In this document: piece by piece, positions 32,949-40,509 of the stretch
Numbering within the stretch: the first letter of the stretch is position 1
Layout: each line of letters begins with the position of its first letter
DNA from: QFOX01 sp033763655
Lineage (GTDB): Bacteria; Pseudomonadota; Alphaproteobacteria; Rickettsiales; UBA3002
Assembly (NCBI GenBank): GCA_033763655.1
Contig: JANRKD010000011.1
Location: 1 to 64,000 of the forward strand
Reading direction: 5' to 3'
Length of the DNA stretch: 64,000 bases
Translations under genes and position numbers: made by a program
The notes under the pieces: model-generated
What the model saw: the letters and a program-made list of their open reading frames with translations, nothing else
Told to the model about the DNA's origin: nothing
The model's database searches: none

Positions 32949-33127
32949 GCGCGCTTATCTATCTCGTCCCCATCGCGCTGACGCTCGGCCTTGCCGGGCT
33001 ATGGGCGTTTTTCTGGGCGCTGCGGCACGGCCAGTTCGAGGATCTGGATGGCGCCGCCCACCGCATCCTGCGTGATGATGCCCCTGCTCCGGATGAGAGC
33101 CGCGACGAAACGGAAAAAGGCGCCTAA
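32945..33127 (+). CDS. ccoS: cbb3 oxidase maturation protein
   Basis: 60 aa, GTG start overlapping the ccoI stop (GTGA). One N-terminal helix (4-25) followed by the diagnostic WALRHGQFEDLDGAAHRIL segment. CcoS is needed for heme b and CuB insertion. Last gene of the operon; its stop overlaps the convergent ydcH-like gene by 4 bases. Confidence 0.95.
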   Translation: MSALIYLVPIALTLGLAGLWAFFWALRHGQFEDLDGAAHRILRDDAPAPDESRDETEKGA

Positions 33128-33366
33128 GACGCCTTTTTCAACAACTCAAACAACTCATCCTTCAAGCTGAGGCGTTGCTTTTTCAGTTCCTCCAGACGGT
33201 CATCCGTCGCCGCCTCGGCACCCGATTCAATCCGGTGTACCGAGTGCTCCATGGCGTCGTATTCATCGAACAGCCGCGCAAAATGGTTGCTGGATGTCTT
33301 CATCTGGTGAATGCGCTCACGCATTTCGGGGAACTCATTCACCAGGCTATGGTTCGCTATCAGCAT
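33124..33366 (-). CDS. YdcH-family (DUF465) small coiled-coil protein
   Basis: 80 aa. Matches DUF465: HSLVNEFPEMRERIHQMKTSSNHFARLFDEYDAM... followed by LEELKKQRLSLKDELFELLK, two helices forming a coiled coil. Common in proteobacteria; function unknown. Convergent with the cco operon and 134 bases from the ompW-like gene. No odd features. Confidence 0.88.
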   Translation of the reverse strand: MLIANHSLVNEFPEMRERIHQMKTSSNHFARLFDEYDAMEHSVHRIESGAEAATDDRLEELKKQRLSLKDELFELLKKAS

Positions 33367-33426
33367 GTCCCTAACTCCTCGTGGTGACTCATGGGGGGAA
33401 TTATATCCATATTACTGCATTTATAC

Positions 33427-33440
33427 TTGATGCAAATCAA
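33427..33440 (+). promoter_or_regulatory. Perfect FNR box upstream of the ompW-like gene
   Basis: TTGATGCAAATCAA is the exact TTGAT-N4-ATCAA consensus, 60 bases before the start codon. TACTTT at 33462-33467 is a plausible -10 element in class II spacing. The spacer GCAA is the same as in the box before the cco operon. Confidence 0.8.
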
Positions 33441-33500
33441 GGCCGCAGCGGCGCGTTGCGCTACTTTCCCGCCGAACAATCAACGTAAAGGAGTATCCCA

Positions 33501-34109
33501 ATGAAGAAAATAATCTGCAGCGCCGTTTCCGTCATCGCCCTTTCGTCGCCTGCACTGGCGGCAGAGCACTTCAAGGCTGGCGACATTCTGGTGCGCGCAC
33601 GCGCTGTCGGCATCACGCCGAACGAAAGCAGCACCATGAACATCAACGACAACGTCAAGGTCGATAACCACGTTGTCCCCGAGCTGGATGCGACCTACTT
33701 CTTCACCCCGAATATCGCGGCGGAATTAATTGCTGCGGTGTCACCGCACGACATCACCACCACGGGCGGGGTGGATGCGGGCACAGTCTGGCTGCTGCCG
33801 CCGACGCTGACCCTGCAATACCACTTCAACCAGTTCGAAAGCGTGAAACCCTATCTCGGCGCGGGGATTAACTACACCCACTTCTTCGGCGAAGACCCCG
33901 GTTCACTGACCGATGCGCACTACAAGGACAGCGTGGGCATTGCCCTGCAGGCCGGGGCGGATATTCCCATTCAGGGGAACTGGTACGCCAACGTGGACGT
34001 GAAGAAAATCTACATCGACACCAATGCAAAATTCAGCAACAACGCGGTGCGTGCGGATGTCGATATCGACCCCTGGTTCGTCGGTATTGGCCTTGGCTAC
34101 AAATTCTAA
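33501..34109 (+). CDS. OmpW-family outer-membrane protein
   Basis: 202 aa. Cleavable signal peptide (MKKIICSAVSVIALSSPALA-AE). The mature part starts with the DILVRARAVGITPNES strand typical of OmpW, contains alternating hydrophobic strands for an 8-stranded barrel and ends in Phe (GLGYKF), the outer-membrane assembly signal. OmpW in E. coli responds to oxygen status, which agrees with the FNR box 60 bases upstream. AAAGGAG precedes the ATG. The next gene follows after 2 bases. Confidence 0.92.
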   Translation: MKKIICSAVSVIALSSPALAAEHFKAGDILVRARAVGITPNESSTMNINDNVKVDNHVVPELDATYFFTPNIAAELIAAVSPHDITTTGGVDAGTVWLLPPTLTLQYHFNQFESVKPYLGAGINYTHFFGEDPGSLTDAHYKDSVGIALQAGADIPIQGNWYANVDVKKIYIDTNAKFSNNAVRADVDIDPWFVGIGLGYKF

Positions 34110-34111
34110 CC

Positions 34112-34534
34112 ATGTCGGACGGCACCATCATTCCCATGCATGCGCCCAAGGCCTGTTCCGGCAAGTGCAAAAGCGGCACCTGCCACACAAAAGCAAATGT
34201 GTGGGTATTGGCCGCATGCGAGGGGATGGCGGTGCTGTTCGAACAACAGGCGGATGGGCACCTGCGCCTCCTGCCACAGGAGGGCAGCGCCGTCGCTTCG
34301 TTCACGGATGCCCTGCGCGACCATCTGGCCGGAGCGGCGGAGCGGTCGGCGTTCAGCCAGCTGGTGCTGGTGGGCGGCGCGAACGACATCTCATGGACGC
34401 AGGCCTCGCTGCCTCCCAGTATTTCCGGCAAGGTGGTGGCCGAAATTGAATATCCGCTGATGCCCGGCTGGTTCACCCCCCCCGGCGGCATGGAAAAACT
34501 AACGCAGGCCCTTGAGCATGTATTCCGTGGTTAG
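34112..34534 (+). CDS. Hypothetical protein, weakly host-attachment-protein-like
   Basis: 140 aa, no signal peptide. Near the N-terminus is CSGKCKSGTC, a potential metal site or disulfide cluster. The centre and C-terminus (RSAFSQLVLVGGANDISW, then SISGKVVAEIEYPL) recall the PF10116 'attachment to host' family fold, but similarity is weak. Co-transcribed with the ompW-like gene, only 2 bases between stop and start, and therefore presumably under the same FNR box. Confidence 0.6.
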   Translation: MSDGTIIPMHAPKACSGKCKSGTCHTKANVWVLAACEGMAVLFEQQADGHLRLLPQEGSAVASFTDALRDHLAGAAERSAFSQLVLVGGANDISWTQASLPPSISGKVVAEIEYPLMPGWFTPPGGMEKLTQALEHVFRG

Positions 34535-34614
34535 AGCATTTCTGGCTTAAACCTATACATTTTCCGTCATTGCGAACGAAGCGCGGCAATCCATCTTGGC
34601 CACCTCCCCATCTC

Positions 34615-34710
34615 TTGTCATGCCAGCTTTACGCTGGCATCCAGCCCCTTTAAGAGAATCTCTCGGCGCAGCCGCGCCCCGATGGACGCTGAAACACGTT
34701 CAGCATGACA
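34615..34710 (-). repeat. Dispersed repeat A, copy 2
   Basis: 96 bases, inverse to 16483-16579. The two terminal hairpin segments are near-identical between copies, whereas the central 35 bases differ, which fits selection on or recent spread of the ends. Confidence 0.75.
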
Positions 34711-34736
34711 CATGGTGGGGCTTGGCGCTGTCATCT

Positions 34737-34830
34737 GTGGGGTGTAAACCGTGGTTGGCGCCGCTCGACTCTTCCCTTGCCGCTTCCCTCACCCCGGCCA
34801 TCTCCCGCAGGCGGGAGAGGGAGCGACTCC
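34737..34830 (+). repeat. Composite dispersed repeat B, copy 1
   Basis: Shares GGGGTGTAAACCGTGGTTGG, GACTCTTC, TTGCCGCTT, CCTCACCCC and the CTCCCGCAGGCGGGAG palindrome, in that order, with the reverse complement of 56158-56283. The latter has an insertion of about 30 bases. Confidence 0.65.
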
Positions 34831-34918
34831 CCGAGTGGCGGAAGTGTAGGCCCGCACCCCTGTTACCCCGTCTCCCCGCACCCCCGCGAATTGGGTCATT
34901 GCCTGAACGCAAAATGCG

Positions 34919-35623
34919 TTAATGCCACAATTCCGCCGCGCAGCTTCCCGACTCCGAACAACTGTTGCAGACAAACTCCCGCAATTTCTCGATATTGCTG
35001 ACGGTAATGTCGTGCCCTACTATGGAAATACCCAGCGGCTTAAGCTGCTGCTGGCTGCGCGACAGGGTTTCAGGTTTCATGCCCAGATAGGCCGCGAGGA
35101 TATGTTTTTCGACCGGTATCTGCAGCGTTTTCGCCCCGTGCGCCTGCGTATGGCACAGCCGCAGCAGGAAACAACCCAGCCGTTGCGCCGCCGACATAGT
35201 GCTCATCTGCTCCAGCTTGAGTTGCGCTTGCGCGGTACGCTCGTTGAGCAGGGCCATAATGTTGCCGGAAAGCGCGGCATTCCCGGCCAGCATCGGGCGG
35301 ATAATATCGGCGGGAATGGCCACCAGCTCGGTATTGGTGGCCAGTGTCTGCGCGTGATAGGGGTAGTTCGCATGCGGGAACAGCGCCGCTTCACCGAAAA
35401 CATCGCCGTCGGTACACAGGCCGACAATACTTTCCTTACCGTCAGGCGTCTGGCGGGTGAGTTTGACCCAGCCGCTGAGCACCAACCACAGGCTGCCCGC
35501 CGCATCGCCATGGTGGAGGATAACATCGTCCTTCGCATGCAGCCGAATTTTCGCGTGCGGCGCGAGCATCGACAGCAGCGCCGGTTGGTTATGAAAGAGC
35601 GGTTGTTCGCGCAATACCGTCAT
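34919..35623 (-). CDS. Crp/Fnr-family transcription regulator
   Basis: 234 aa. Cyclic-nucleotide-like sensor domain 1-125 (GWVKLTRQTPDGKESIVGLCTDGDVFGEAALF), dimer helix, then a winged helix with recognition helix LGMKPETLSRSQQQL. Its E-x-x-SR pattern is that of FNR/FixK, which reads TTGAT. The N-terminal FNR iron-sulfur cysteines are absent. Instead the protein ends in VCNSCSESGSC, a compact C-terminal cysteine set. Candidate regulator for the two FNR boxes nearby, with possible redox or metal sensing through the tail. Confidence 0.88.
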   Translation of the reverse strand: MTVLREQPLFHNQPALLSMLAPHAKIRLHAKDDVILHHGDAAGSLWLVLSGWVKLTRQTPDGKESIVGLCTDGDVFGEAALFPHANYPYHAQTLATNTELVAIPADIIRPMLAGNAALSGNIMALLNERTAQAQLKLEQMSTMSAAQRLGCFLLRLCHTQAHGAKTLQIPVEKHILAAYLGMKPETLSRSQQQLKPLGISIVGHDITVSNIEKLREFVCNSCSESGSCAAELWH

Positions 35624-35793
35624 ACGGGCGCCTTGCTGGAGGGCATTTCAGGTTGAATCAACTACCTAATACATTTTTTTACTTCAACCAAACACTAATC
35701 TTCTCCCGTACACTGCACGACCATAAAGAGACTCTCCCCTGTTGCCTGCGCACCCAATACCGGCAGAAAAATTGGGCACCCACAAATAACACA

Positions 35794-35821
35794 TTGACTT
35801 ATTGCCAGATCCCTGTATGAA
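35794..35821 (+). promoter_or_regulatory. Candidate cspA promoter
   Basis: TTGACT (35794-35799), a 16-base spacer and TATGAA (35816-35821). Transcription would start near 35828 and give a leader of about 200 nt, similar to the long leaders of cold-shock genes. Confidence 0.4.
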
Positions 35822-35944
35822 GCGCCTTGAGTATTCTATATTCTTTGCACATGCAGGCTGCACCTACACTTACTCGCAGCGTATCTACCGATACATAATG
35901 ATCTACCTAAGACTGATCCTTACCAGCGTTTGATTGAAGAATGA

Positions 35945-35962
35945 CCGGAACATCCGTTCCGG
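35945..35962 (+). promoter_or_regulatory. Leader hairpin of the cspA mRNA
   Basis: CCGGAAC-ATCC-GTTCCGG, a perfect 7-bp stem, 63 bases before the start codon and inside the predicted long 5' leader. Cold-shock leaders often refold with temperature; this stem could be part of such a switch. Confidence 0.4.
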
Positions 35963-36025
35963 CGGAAATTCTCACACCGCACTCCATTCCGGGTTGCGGC
36001 AACGCTTGATGTCTAGGAGACAACA

Positions 36026-36232
36026 ATGGCTAACGGTACTGTAAAATGGTTTAACCCCACCAAAGGCTTCGGCTTCATCCAACCTGATCAAGGCGGCACC
36101 GATGTGTTCGTTCACATCAGCGCGCTTGAAAAAGCCGGCATCCGCGGTCTGGACGAAGGTCAGAAAGTGAGCTACGAGCTCGTGACCGATAAAGGCAAAA
36201 CCTCGGCTGGCAATCTTAAGCTCGCTGCGTAG
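36026..36232 (+). CDS. Cold-shock-domain protein (CspA family)
   Basis: 68 aa, one cold-shock domain. RNP1 (KGFGFIQ) and RNP2 (VFVHISAL) motifs are intact, with the N-terminal GTVKWFNPTKGFGFI signature. It binds single-stranded RNA/DNA as a chaperone. GGAGA precedes the ATG. Long leader upstream, strong terminator downstream, so monocistronic. A helicase gene follows, a pairing seen in cold-response loci. Confidence 0.96.
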   Translation: MANGTVKWFNPTKGFGFIQPDQGGTDVFVHISALEKAGIRGLDEGQKVSYELVTDKGKTSAGNLKLAA

Positions 36233-36263
36233 TTTTTCGCCTTACTAAAGCATAACGAAAGCA

Positions 36264-36298
36264 CCGCCCCCGCCGGATTCCGGTTGGGGGCGGTTGTT
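36264..36298 (+). terminator. Rho-independent terminator of cspA
   Basis: CCGCCCCC (36264-36271) pairs with GGGGGCGG (36286-36293), with a nested CCGG-ATT-CCGG hairpin inside, followed by TTGTTTTA. It lies 32 bases after the cspA stop. Confidence 0.85.
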
Positions 36299-36442
36299 TT
36301 ACTCGCCGCCCCTCCGATGGGCGCGCCAGTATCAAAACCAGCGCATCGCTGATTTTGCGCCGCCACTACGGCGAAACCGAAACAGGAACCGTGCGCGGTT
36401 CGTTTCGAATCCGAGTTCTGCTGATCAGGCTCCAGAATCTTC

Positions 36443-36466
36443 CTTCCCCGGTTAGGGGAAGCTTTT
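36443..36466 (+). terminator. Leader attenuator-like hairpin before the helicase gene
   Basis: CTTCCCC-GGTTA-GGGGAAG followed by CTTTTC, 89 bases upstream of the start codon. Short stem and short T-run, so a weak terminator or attenuator in the leader. Confidence 0.4.
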
Positions 36467-36554
36467 CAACTATCGACGCGCGGCGCGCATGCGGAATCCT
36501 CCGCGTGCCGGTTTTTACTCGCGAATCCACCTCTATCCACCAAAGGAATATCCC

Positions 36555-37787
36555 ATGCAAACCATGCAGAACTTCGACGCACTTGGCCTCCCGCCCGAAC
36601 TGATGGGCGCCCTCGCCTACATGAAATTCACCACCCCGACCCCGATTCAGGCCGCCGCCATCCCGCCGGCGCTTGCGGGGAAAGACATCCTCGGTTCCGC
36701 CCAGACGGGCACAGGCAAAACCGGCGCGTTCGGCATCCCGCTGATTGCCCGCCTGCTCACCAACCCGCGCGGCACCGCGCTGGTGATGACCCCGACCCGC
36801 GAACTGGCCGTACAGGTCATGGCGATGATGGAGCAATTACTGGGCGAAGGCAGCGGCATCCACACGGCGTTGCTCATCGGCGGCGAGCCCATGCCCAAAC
36901 AATTCTCGCAACTGCGCCGCCGCCCACGGCTGGTGGTGGGCACCCCGGGCCGCATCAACGATCACCTCACCCGTGGCACGCTGAAGCTCACCGACGCGAA
37001 CTTCCTGGTGCTCGACGAAACCGACCGCATGCTCGATATGGGCTTTGGCATCCAGATTGACGCGGTGGTCAAGCACATGCCCACCGTGCGCCAGACCCTC
37101 ATGTTCTCGGCGACTTTCCCGGCGAACATTGTCAAAATGTCGCAAAAATACATGGCCGACCCAGTGCGCGTGTCTGTTGGCGACAACAACACGCCGATTG
37201 CTAAAATTAAACAGGAAGTCATCACCGTGAGCGAAGCCGATAAATACGGCCAGTTGCAAGTGCAGCTCCAGCAGCGTGAAGGCTCGATCCTGGTGTTCGT
37301 GCAAACGAAATTCGGTGCCGAGAAAATGGCAAAAAAGCTGACGGCGCTTAACCATCGTGCGGCGGCGATTCACGGTAACCTCAACCAGCGCCAGCGCGAC
37401 CGCGTGATTGCCGATTTCCGCGCCCAGAAATGCCGCATCCTTGTGGCGACGGACATCGCCGCGCGCGGGCTCGACATTCCGCATATCGAGCATGTCATCA
37501 ACTACGACATGCCGCAATGCCCGGAGGATTACATCCACCGCATCGGCCGCACCGGACGTAACGGCAAGGAAGGTCAGGCGGTGAATCTGCTGACGGGTAA
37601 GGATAACGGCAAATGGAAAGCCATCCAGCGCCTGCTGAACCCCGGCGCAAAGGTGGAAGGCGGCAGCTTGAACGATAAGCCACGCAGCTACGCCAAAGCC
37701 CGCAACAAAAAATTCGGTGGCAAAAAACCCTTCCGCTCAGGCCAGCGCCCGCGTAGCGCAGGCGTTTCTTCCAAAGCGGCGGCGTAA
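36555..37787 (+). CDS. DEAD-box-type RNA helicase with DETD motif
   Basis: 410 aa from ATG 36555, with AAAGGA 7 bases upstream. RecA-like domain 1: Q-motif region FTTPTPIQAAAIP, Walker A AQTGTGKT, PTRELA, SAT. Domain 2: IAARGLDIPHIEHVINYD, HRIGRTGR. Motif II reads D154-E-T-D instead of DEAD. The C-terminal 50 residues are basic (KKPFRSGQRPRS), typical of an RNA-binding tail of RhlE-type helicases. Stands next to cspA, so a cold or RNA-decay role is likely. Confidence 0.92.
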   Translation: MQTMQNFDALGLPPELMGALAYMKFTTPTPIQAAAIPPALAGKDILGSAQTGTGKTGAFGIPLIARLLTNPRGTALVMTPTRELAVQVMAMMEQLLGEGSGIHTALLIGGEPMPKQFSQLRRRPRLVVGTPGRINDHLTRGTLKLTDANFLVLDETDRMLDMGFGIQIDAVVKHMPTVRQTLMFSATFPANIVKMSQKYMADPVRVSVGDNNTPIAKIKQEVITVSEADKYGQLQVQLQQREGSILVFVQTKFGAEKMAKKLTALNHRAAAIHGNLNQRQRDRVIADFRAQKCRILVATDIAARGLDIPHIEHVINYDMPQCPEDYIHRIGRTGRNGKEGQAVNLLTGKDNGKWKAIQRLLNPGAKVEGGSLNDKPRSYAKARNKKFGGKKPFRSGQRPRSAGVSSKAAA

Positions 37788-37808
37788 GCCTCACCTGCAA
37801 CGGCCAAT

Positions 37809-37838
37809 GTGGGGGCACAACCATCCTTGTGCCCCCAC
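37809..37838 (+). terminator. 12-bp inverted repeat after the helicase gene
   Basis: GTGGGGGCACAA-CCATCC-TTGTGCCCCCAC, a perfect stem 22 bases after the stop. No T-tract follows, so termination may be inefficient or factor-assisted. It marks the border to the polysaccharide locus. Confidence 0.55.
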
Positions 37839-37932
37839 CCCTCCGGCACGGATAATTTTCTGCTTTTATACAAGATGCTGCCGTGTATGATGCCCACCGG
37901 ATCACCCTTTTCAACCTCCGGACGGCACAACT

Positions 37933-39717
37933 ATGACCATTCTTTCTGAACGTATTCTCACCGCAGGCCCCACCATTTCCGACCTTGAAGTTGAATACGG
38001 GGTCGATGCCGTCAAAAACGGCTGGAACAGCAACTGGGGCAGCTACATCCATGCCTTCGAGAAAGAATTCGCGGCCTATATTGGCGTCAATTATGCGCTT
38101 GCCACCTCAAGCTGCACCGGGGCAATGCACCTGACGTTGCTGGCGGCGGGCATCGGCCCGGGTGATGAAGTCATCGTGCCCGAGCTGACCTGGATTGCGA
38201 CCGCTTCCGCTGTGGTCTATGTCGGCGCGACGCCGGTGTTCTGCGATGTCGATCCCGTCTCGTGGACGATGCTGCCCGAATCGTTTGAAAAATGCATTAC
38301 CCCACGGACAAAAGCTGTCATGCCGGTACATCTGTACGGCCATTCCTGCGATATGGACCCCATCCTCGCTCTCGCCAAAAAACACAACCTGTTCGTGCTT
38401 GAGGATTCGGCACAATCCGTCGGCGCCGAATATAAAGGCCGCAAAACCGGCTCGATGGGCGACGCCGCCGCGTTCAGCTTTCAGGGAGCCAAAGCGCTGG
38501 TCACCGGCGAAGGTGGCATGATGGTCACCAACAGCCGCGAACTCTACGAACGCACGGTCTTTAAGGGCGACCATGGCCGCAGCCCGAACAAGGTGCTCTA
38601 CAACATCGAGATCGGCCATAAATACAAAATGAGCAACGTGCAGGCGGCCATCGGCCTCGCACAAATCCAGCGCGTGCAGGAAATTATCGACCGCAAGATT
38701 GAGATTTTCAAATGGTATGAATCGCGCCTCAAAGATATCGACGTGCTGCAACTCAATGGCCAGAAACCCTGGGCCAAAAACATCTACTGGATGAGTTCGA
38801 TTATCCTCTCGGACAAACTGCCGATAGAGCGCGACGCCTTCATTGCCGAACTACTCAAACGCAACATCGACTCGCGCCCGATCTTCTACCCGATCAGCGA
38901 TTTCCCGATGTTCGAGCGGCGCGACAATCCGAACGCCTACCATATCGGGCTGCGCGGTATCAACCTGCCCAGCGGCCACCACCGCACCGAGGAAGAGGTG
39001 GATTATATCTGCCACCATATCCGCGACATTGTAGGCGGCGGCACACGCCAGTTCAAACTCGGCGGCTGGCTCGACACCCGCGAGCGCATTACCGCCACGC
39101 TCGAACAGGTCAAGACCTCCCCCGCCGCCACGCACACGCTGCCCATCACGCGCGACGGTAAGCCTGTCGGCAGCCTCGTGCCCGTCACTGCCGCCACGCT
39201 CGACGACGCCGACGACATCGCCCGCCTGCAACACTGGCGGGATGCGCATCAGGAATGGTTCCCCTCGCGAACGCAGGTGACGTTCGAGGGCACCAAACGC
39301 TGGACGGAAAACGCCCTGCTCAAAACGCGCGACCGCGTGCTGTTTTTCGTCTGCGACGCGGCAGGCAAAAAAATCGGCCATATTGGCCTGTTCCGCTTCG
39401 ATTATCACACGCAGGCCTGCGAGCTGGATAATGTCATTCGCGGCGAAAGCGGCGCAGCGGGCCTCATGCGCGATGCCAGCGCGGCGCTGATGGGCTGGGC
39501 CAAAGAGGCGCTCGGTATCCGCACCTTCTACTTACGCGTTTTCTCGGACAACCGCAAAGCCTGTGCCCTCTATGAAGCTCTCGGGTTTGAGGAAATCCGC
39601 CGCGACCCGATGATTGAGAAGCGCAAAAGCAACGGCGACACCTACTGGACGGAATCGCTGCTTTCACCTTACACACCGGTCGGGCGCTATTTCGTGACCA
39701 TGAAAAAACAAGCGTAA
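37933..39717 (+). CDS. Fusion of DegT/DnrJ/EryC1 aminotransferase and GNAT acetyltransferase
   Basis: 594 aa, versus about 380 for ordinary DegT proteins. Residues 1-375: PLP-dependent sugar aminotransferase with Schiff-base K187 in AFSFQGAKALVTGEGG, substrate/PLP motif SSCTGAMHL and HLYGHSCDMDPI. Residues 415-590: GNAT fold (THTLPITRDGKPV linker, KKIGHIGLFRFDY, LRVFSDNRKACALYEALGF). The fusion suggests amination of an NDP-keto-sugar followed by N-acylation in one protein. It starts the operon with rfbF and rfbG, so the donor is perhaps a CDP-4-keto-sugar. Confidence 0.88.
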   Translation: MTILSERILTAGPTISDLEVEYGVDAVKNGWNSNWGSYIHAFEKEFAAYIGVNYALATSSCTGAMHLTLLAAGIGPGDEVIVPELTWIATASAVVYVGATPVFCDVDPVSWTMLPESFEKCITPRTKAVMPVHLYGHSCDMDPILALAKKHNLFVLEDSAQSVGAEYKGRKTGSMGDAAAFSFQGAKALVTGEGGMMVTNSRELYERTVFKGDHGRSPNKVLYNIEIGHKYKMSNVQAAIGLAQIQRVQEIIDRKIEIFKWYESRLKDIDVLQLNGQKPWAKNIYWMSSIILSDKLPIERDAFIAELLKRNIDSRPIFYPISDFPMFERRDNPNAYHIGLRGINLPSGHHRTEEEVDYICHHIRDIVGGGTRQFKLGGWLDTRERITATLEQVKTSPAATHTLPITRDGKPVGSLVPVTAATLDDADDIARLQHWRDAHQEWFPSRTQVTFEGTKRWTENALLKTRDRVLFFVCDAAGKKIGHIGLFRFDYHTQACELDNVIRGESGAAGLMRDASAALMGWAKEALGIRTFYLRVFSDNRKACALYEALGFEEIRRDPMIEKRKSNGDTYWTESLLSPYTPVGRYFVTMKKQA

Positions 39718-39729
39718 AGGAGCCATCCC

Positions 39730-40509
39730 ATGAAAGTTGTCCTGCTCGCAGGTGGCTTCGGCAGCCGCATTTCGGAAGAGACCGACCTCAAACCCAAACC
39801 GATGGTCGAGGTTGGCGGTAAGCCTATCCTGTGGCACATCATGAAGATTTATTCCCATTACGGCTTCAATGAATTCATTATCTGCCTTGGCTACCGTGGC
39901 TATTTCATCAAGGAATATTTCGCCAACTACTACCGCCACATGTCTGACGTGACCTACGATTTATGCAACAACACCACCCATGTCCACTCCACCAAGTGCG
40001 AACCGTGGAAAGTGACGCTGGTCGATACCGGCGAGAACGCCATGACCGGCGGGCGCGTCAAGGCCATCGGCGACTATATCGGCGAGAATGAGGATTTCTG
40101 CCTGACCTACGGCGACGGCGTTGCCGACATCAACATCACCGATTTGGTCACCTACCACAAGGCGCACGGCAAACTCGCCACGCTGACCGCTGTCAAACCG
40201 TCCGGGCGTTTTGGCGCGCTCGAAATCGACACTAAAAACCGCGTGACCCAGTTCATCGAAAAACCGCAGGGCGACGGTGCTTACATCAATGGCGGCTTCT
40301 TCGTGATGAACAAGCGCGTCCTTGATTACATCGACGCGCCGACGACAATCCTCGAACGTGAACCGCTCGAACGCCTGACGCGCGACGGCCAGCTCATGTC
40401 GTTCAAGCACGAAGGCTTCTGGCAGCCGATGGACACGCTGCGCGACAAAAACCACCTCAACCAACTGTGGGATACCACGCCGCCATGGAAAATCTGGGGA
40501 AATGAATAA
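39730..40509 (+). CDS. rfbF: Glucose-1-phosphate cytidylyltransferase
   Basis: 259 aa. Nucleotidyltransferase signature LAGGFGSRISEETDLKPKPM and the metal-binding YGDGVADI motif; lengths and motifs match RfbF, which makes CDP-glucose from CTP and glucose-1-phosphate. AAAGGAG precedes the ATG. It overlaps rfbG by 8 bases, the usual partner for making CDP-4-keto-6-deoxyglucose. Confidence 0.93.
   Translation: MKVVLLAGGFGSRISEETDLKPKPMVEVGGKPILWHIMKIYSHYGFNEFIICLGYRGYFIKEYFANYYRHMSDVTYDLCNNTTHVHSTKCEPWKVTLVDTGENAMTGGRVKAIGDYIGENEDFCLTYGDGVADINITDLVTYHKAHGKLATLTAVKPSGRFGALEIDTKNRVTQFIEKPQGDGAYINGGFFVMNKRVLDYIDAPTTILEREPLERLTRDGQLMSFKHEGFWQPMDTLRDKNHLNQLWDTTPPWKIWGNE

Larger units (their letters stand above)
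34535..34918. other. 384-base intergenic gap filled by dispersed repeats
   Basis: In order: a GTCATTGCGAACGAAG repeat (34566-34594, also near 56143), repeat A copy 2 (34615-34710), and composite repeat B copy 1 (34737-34830, containing the palindrome CTCCCGCAGGCGGGAG). The rest shows no coding potential. Convergent gene ends flank it. Confidence 0.75.
35624..36025. other. 402-base gap: regulator upstream region and cspA promoter/leader
   Basis: Contains the promoter of the Crp/Fnr gene (not resolved) and the cspA promoter and leader described separately. It is AT-richer than the rest of the window. No open frame of note. Confidence 0.6.
36233..36554. other. 322-base gap between cspA and the helicase gene
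   Basis: Holds the cspA terminator (36264-36298) and a second hairpin (36443-36466) in the helicase leader. The remaining sequence has no coding potential or obvious promoter. Confidence 0.6.

Noticed and set aside
35645..35670. FNR-like box before the Crp/Fnr gene (TTGAATCAA)
   Set aside because: The half-sites are too close; it does not fit TTGAT-N4-ATCAA.
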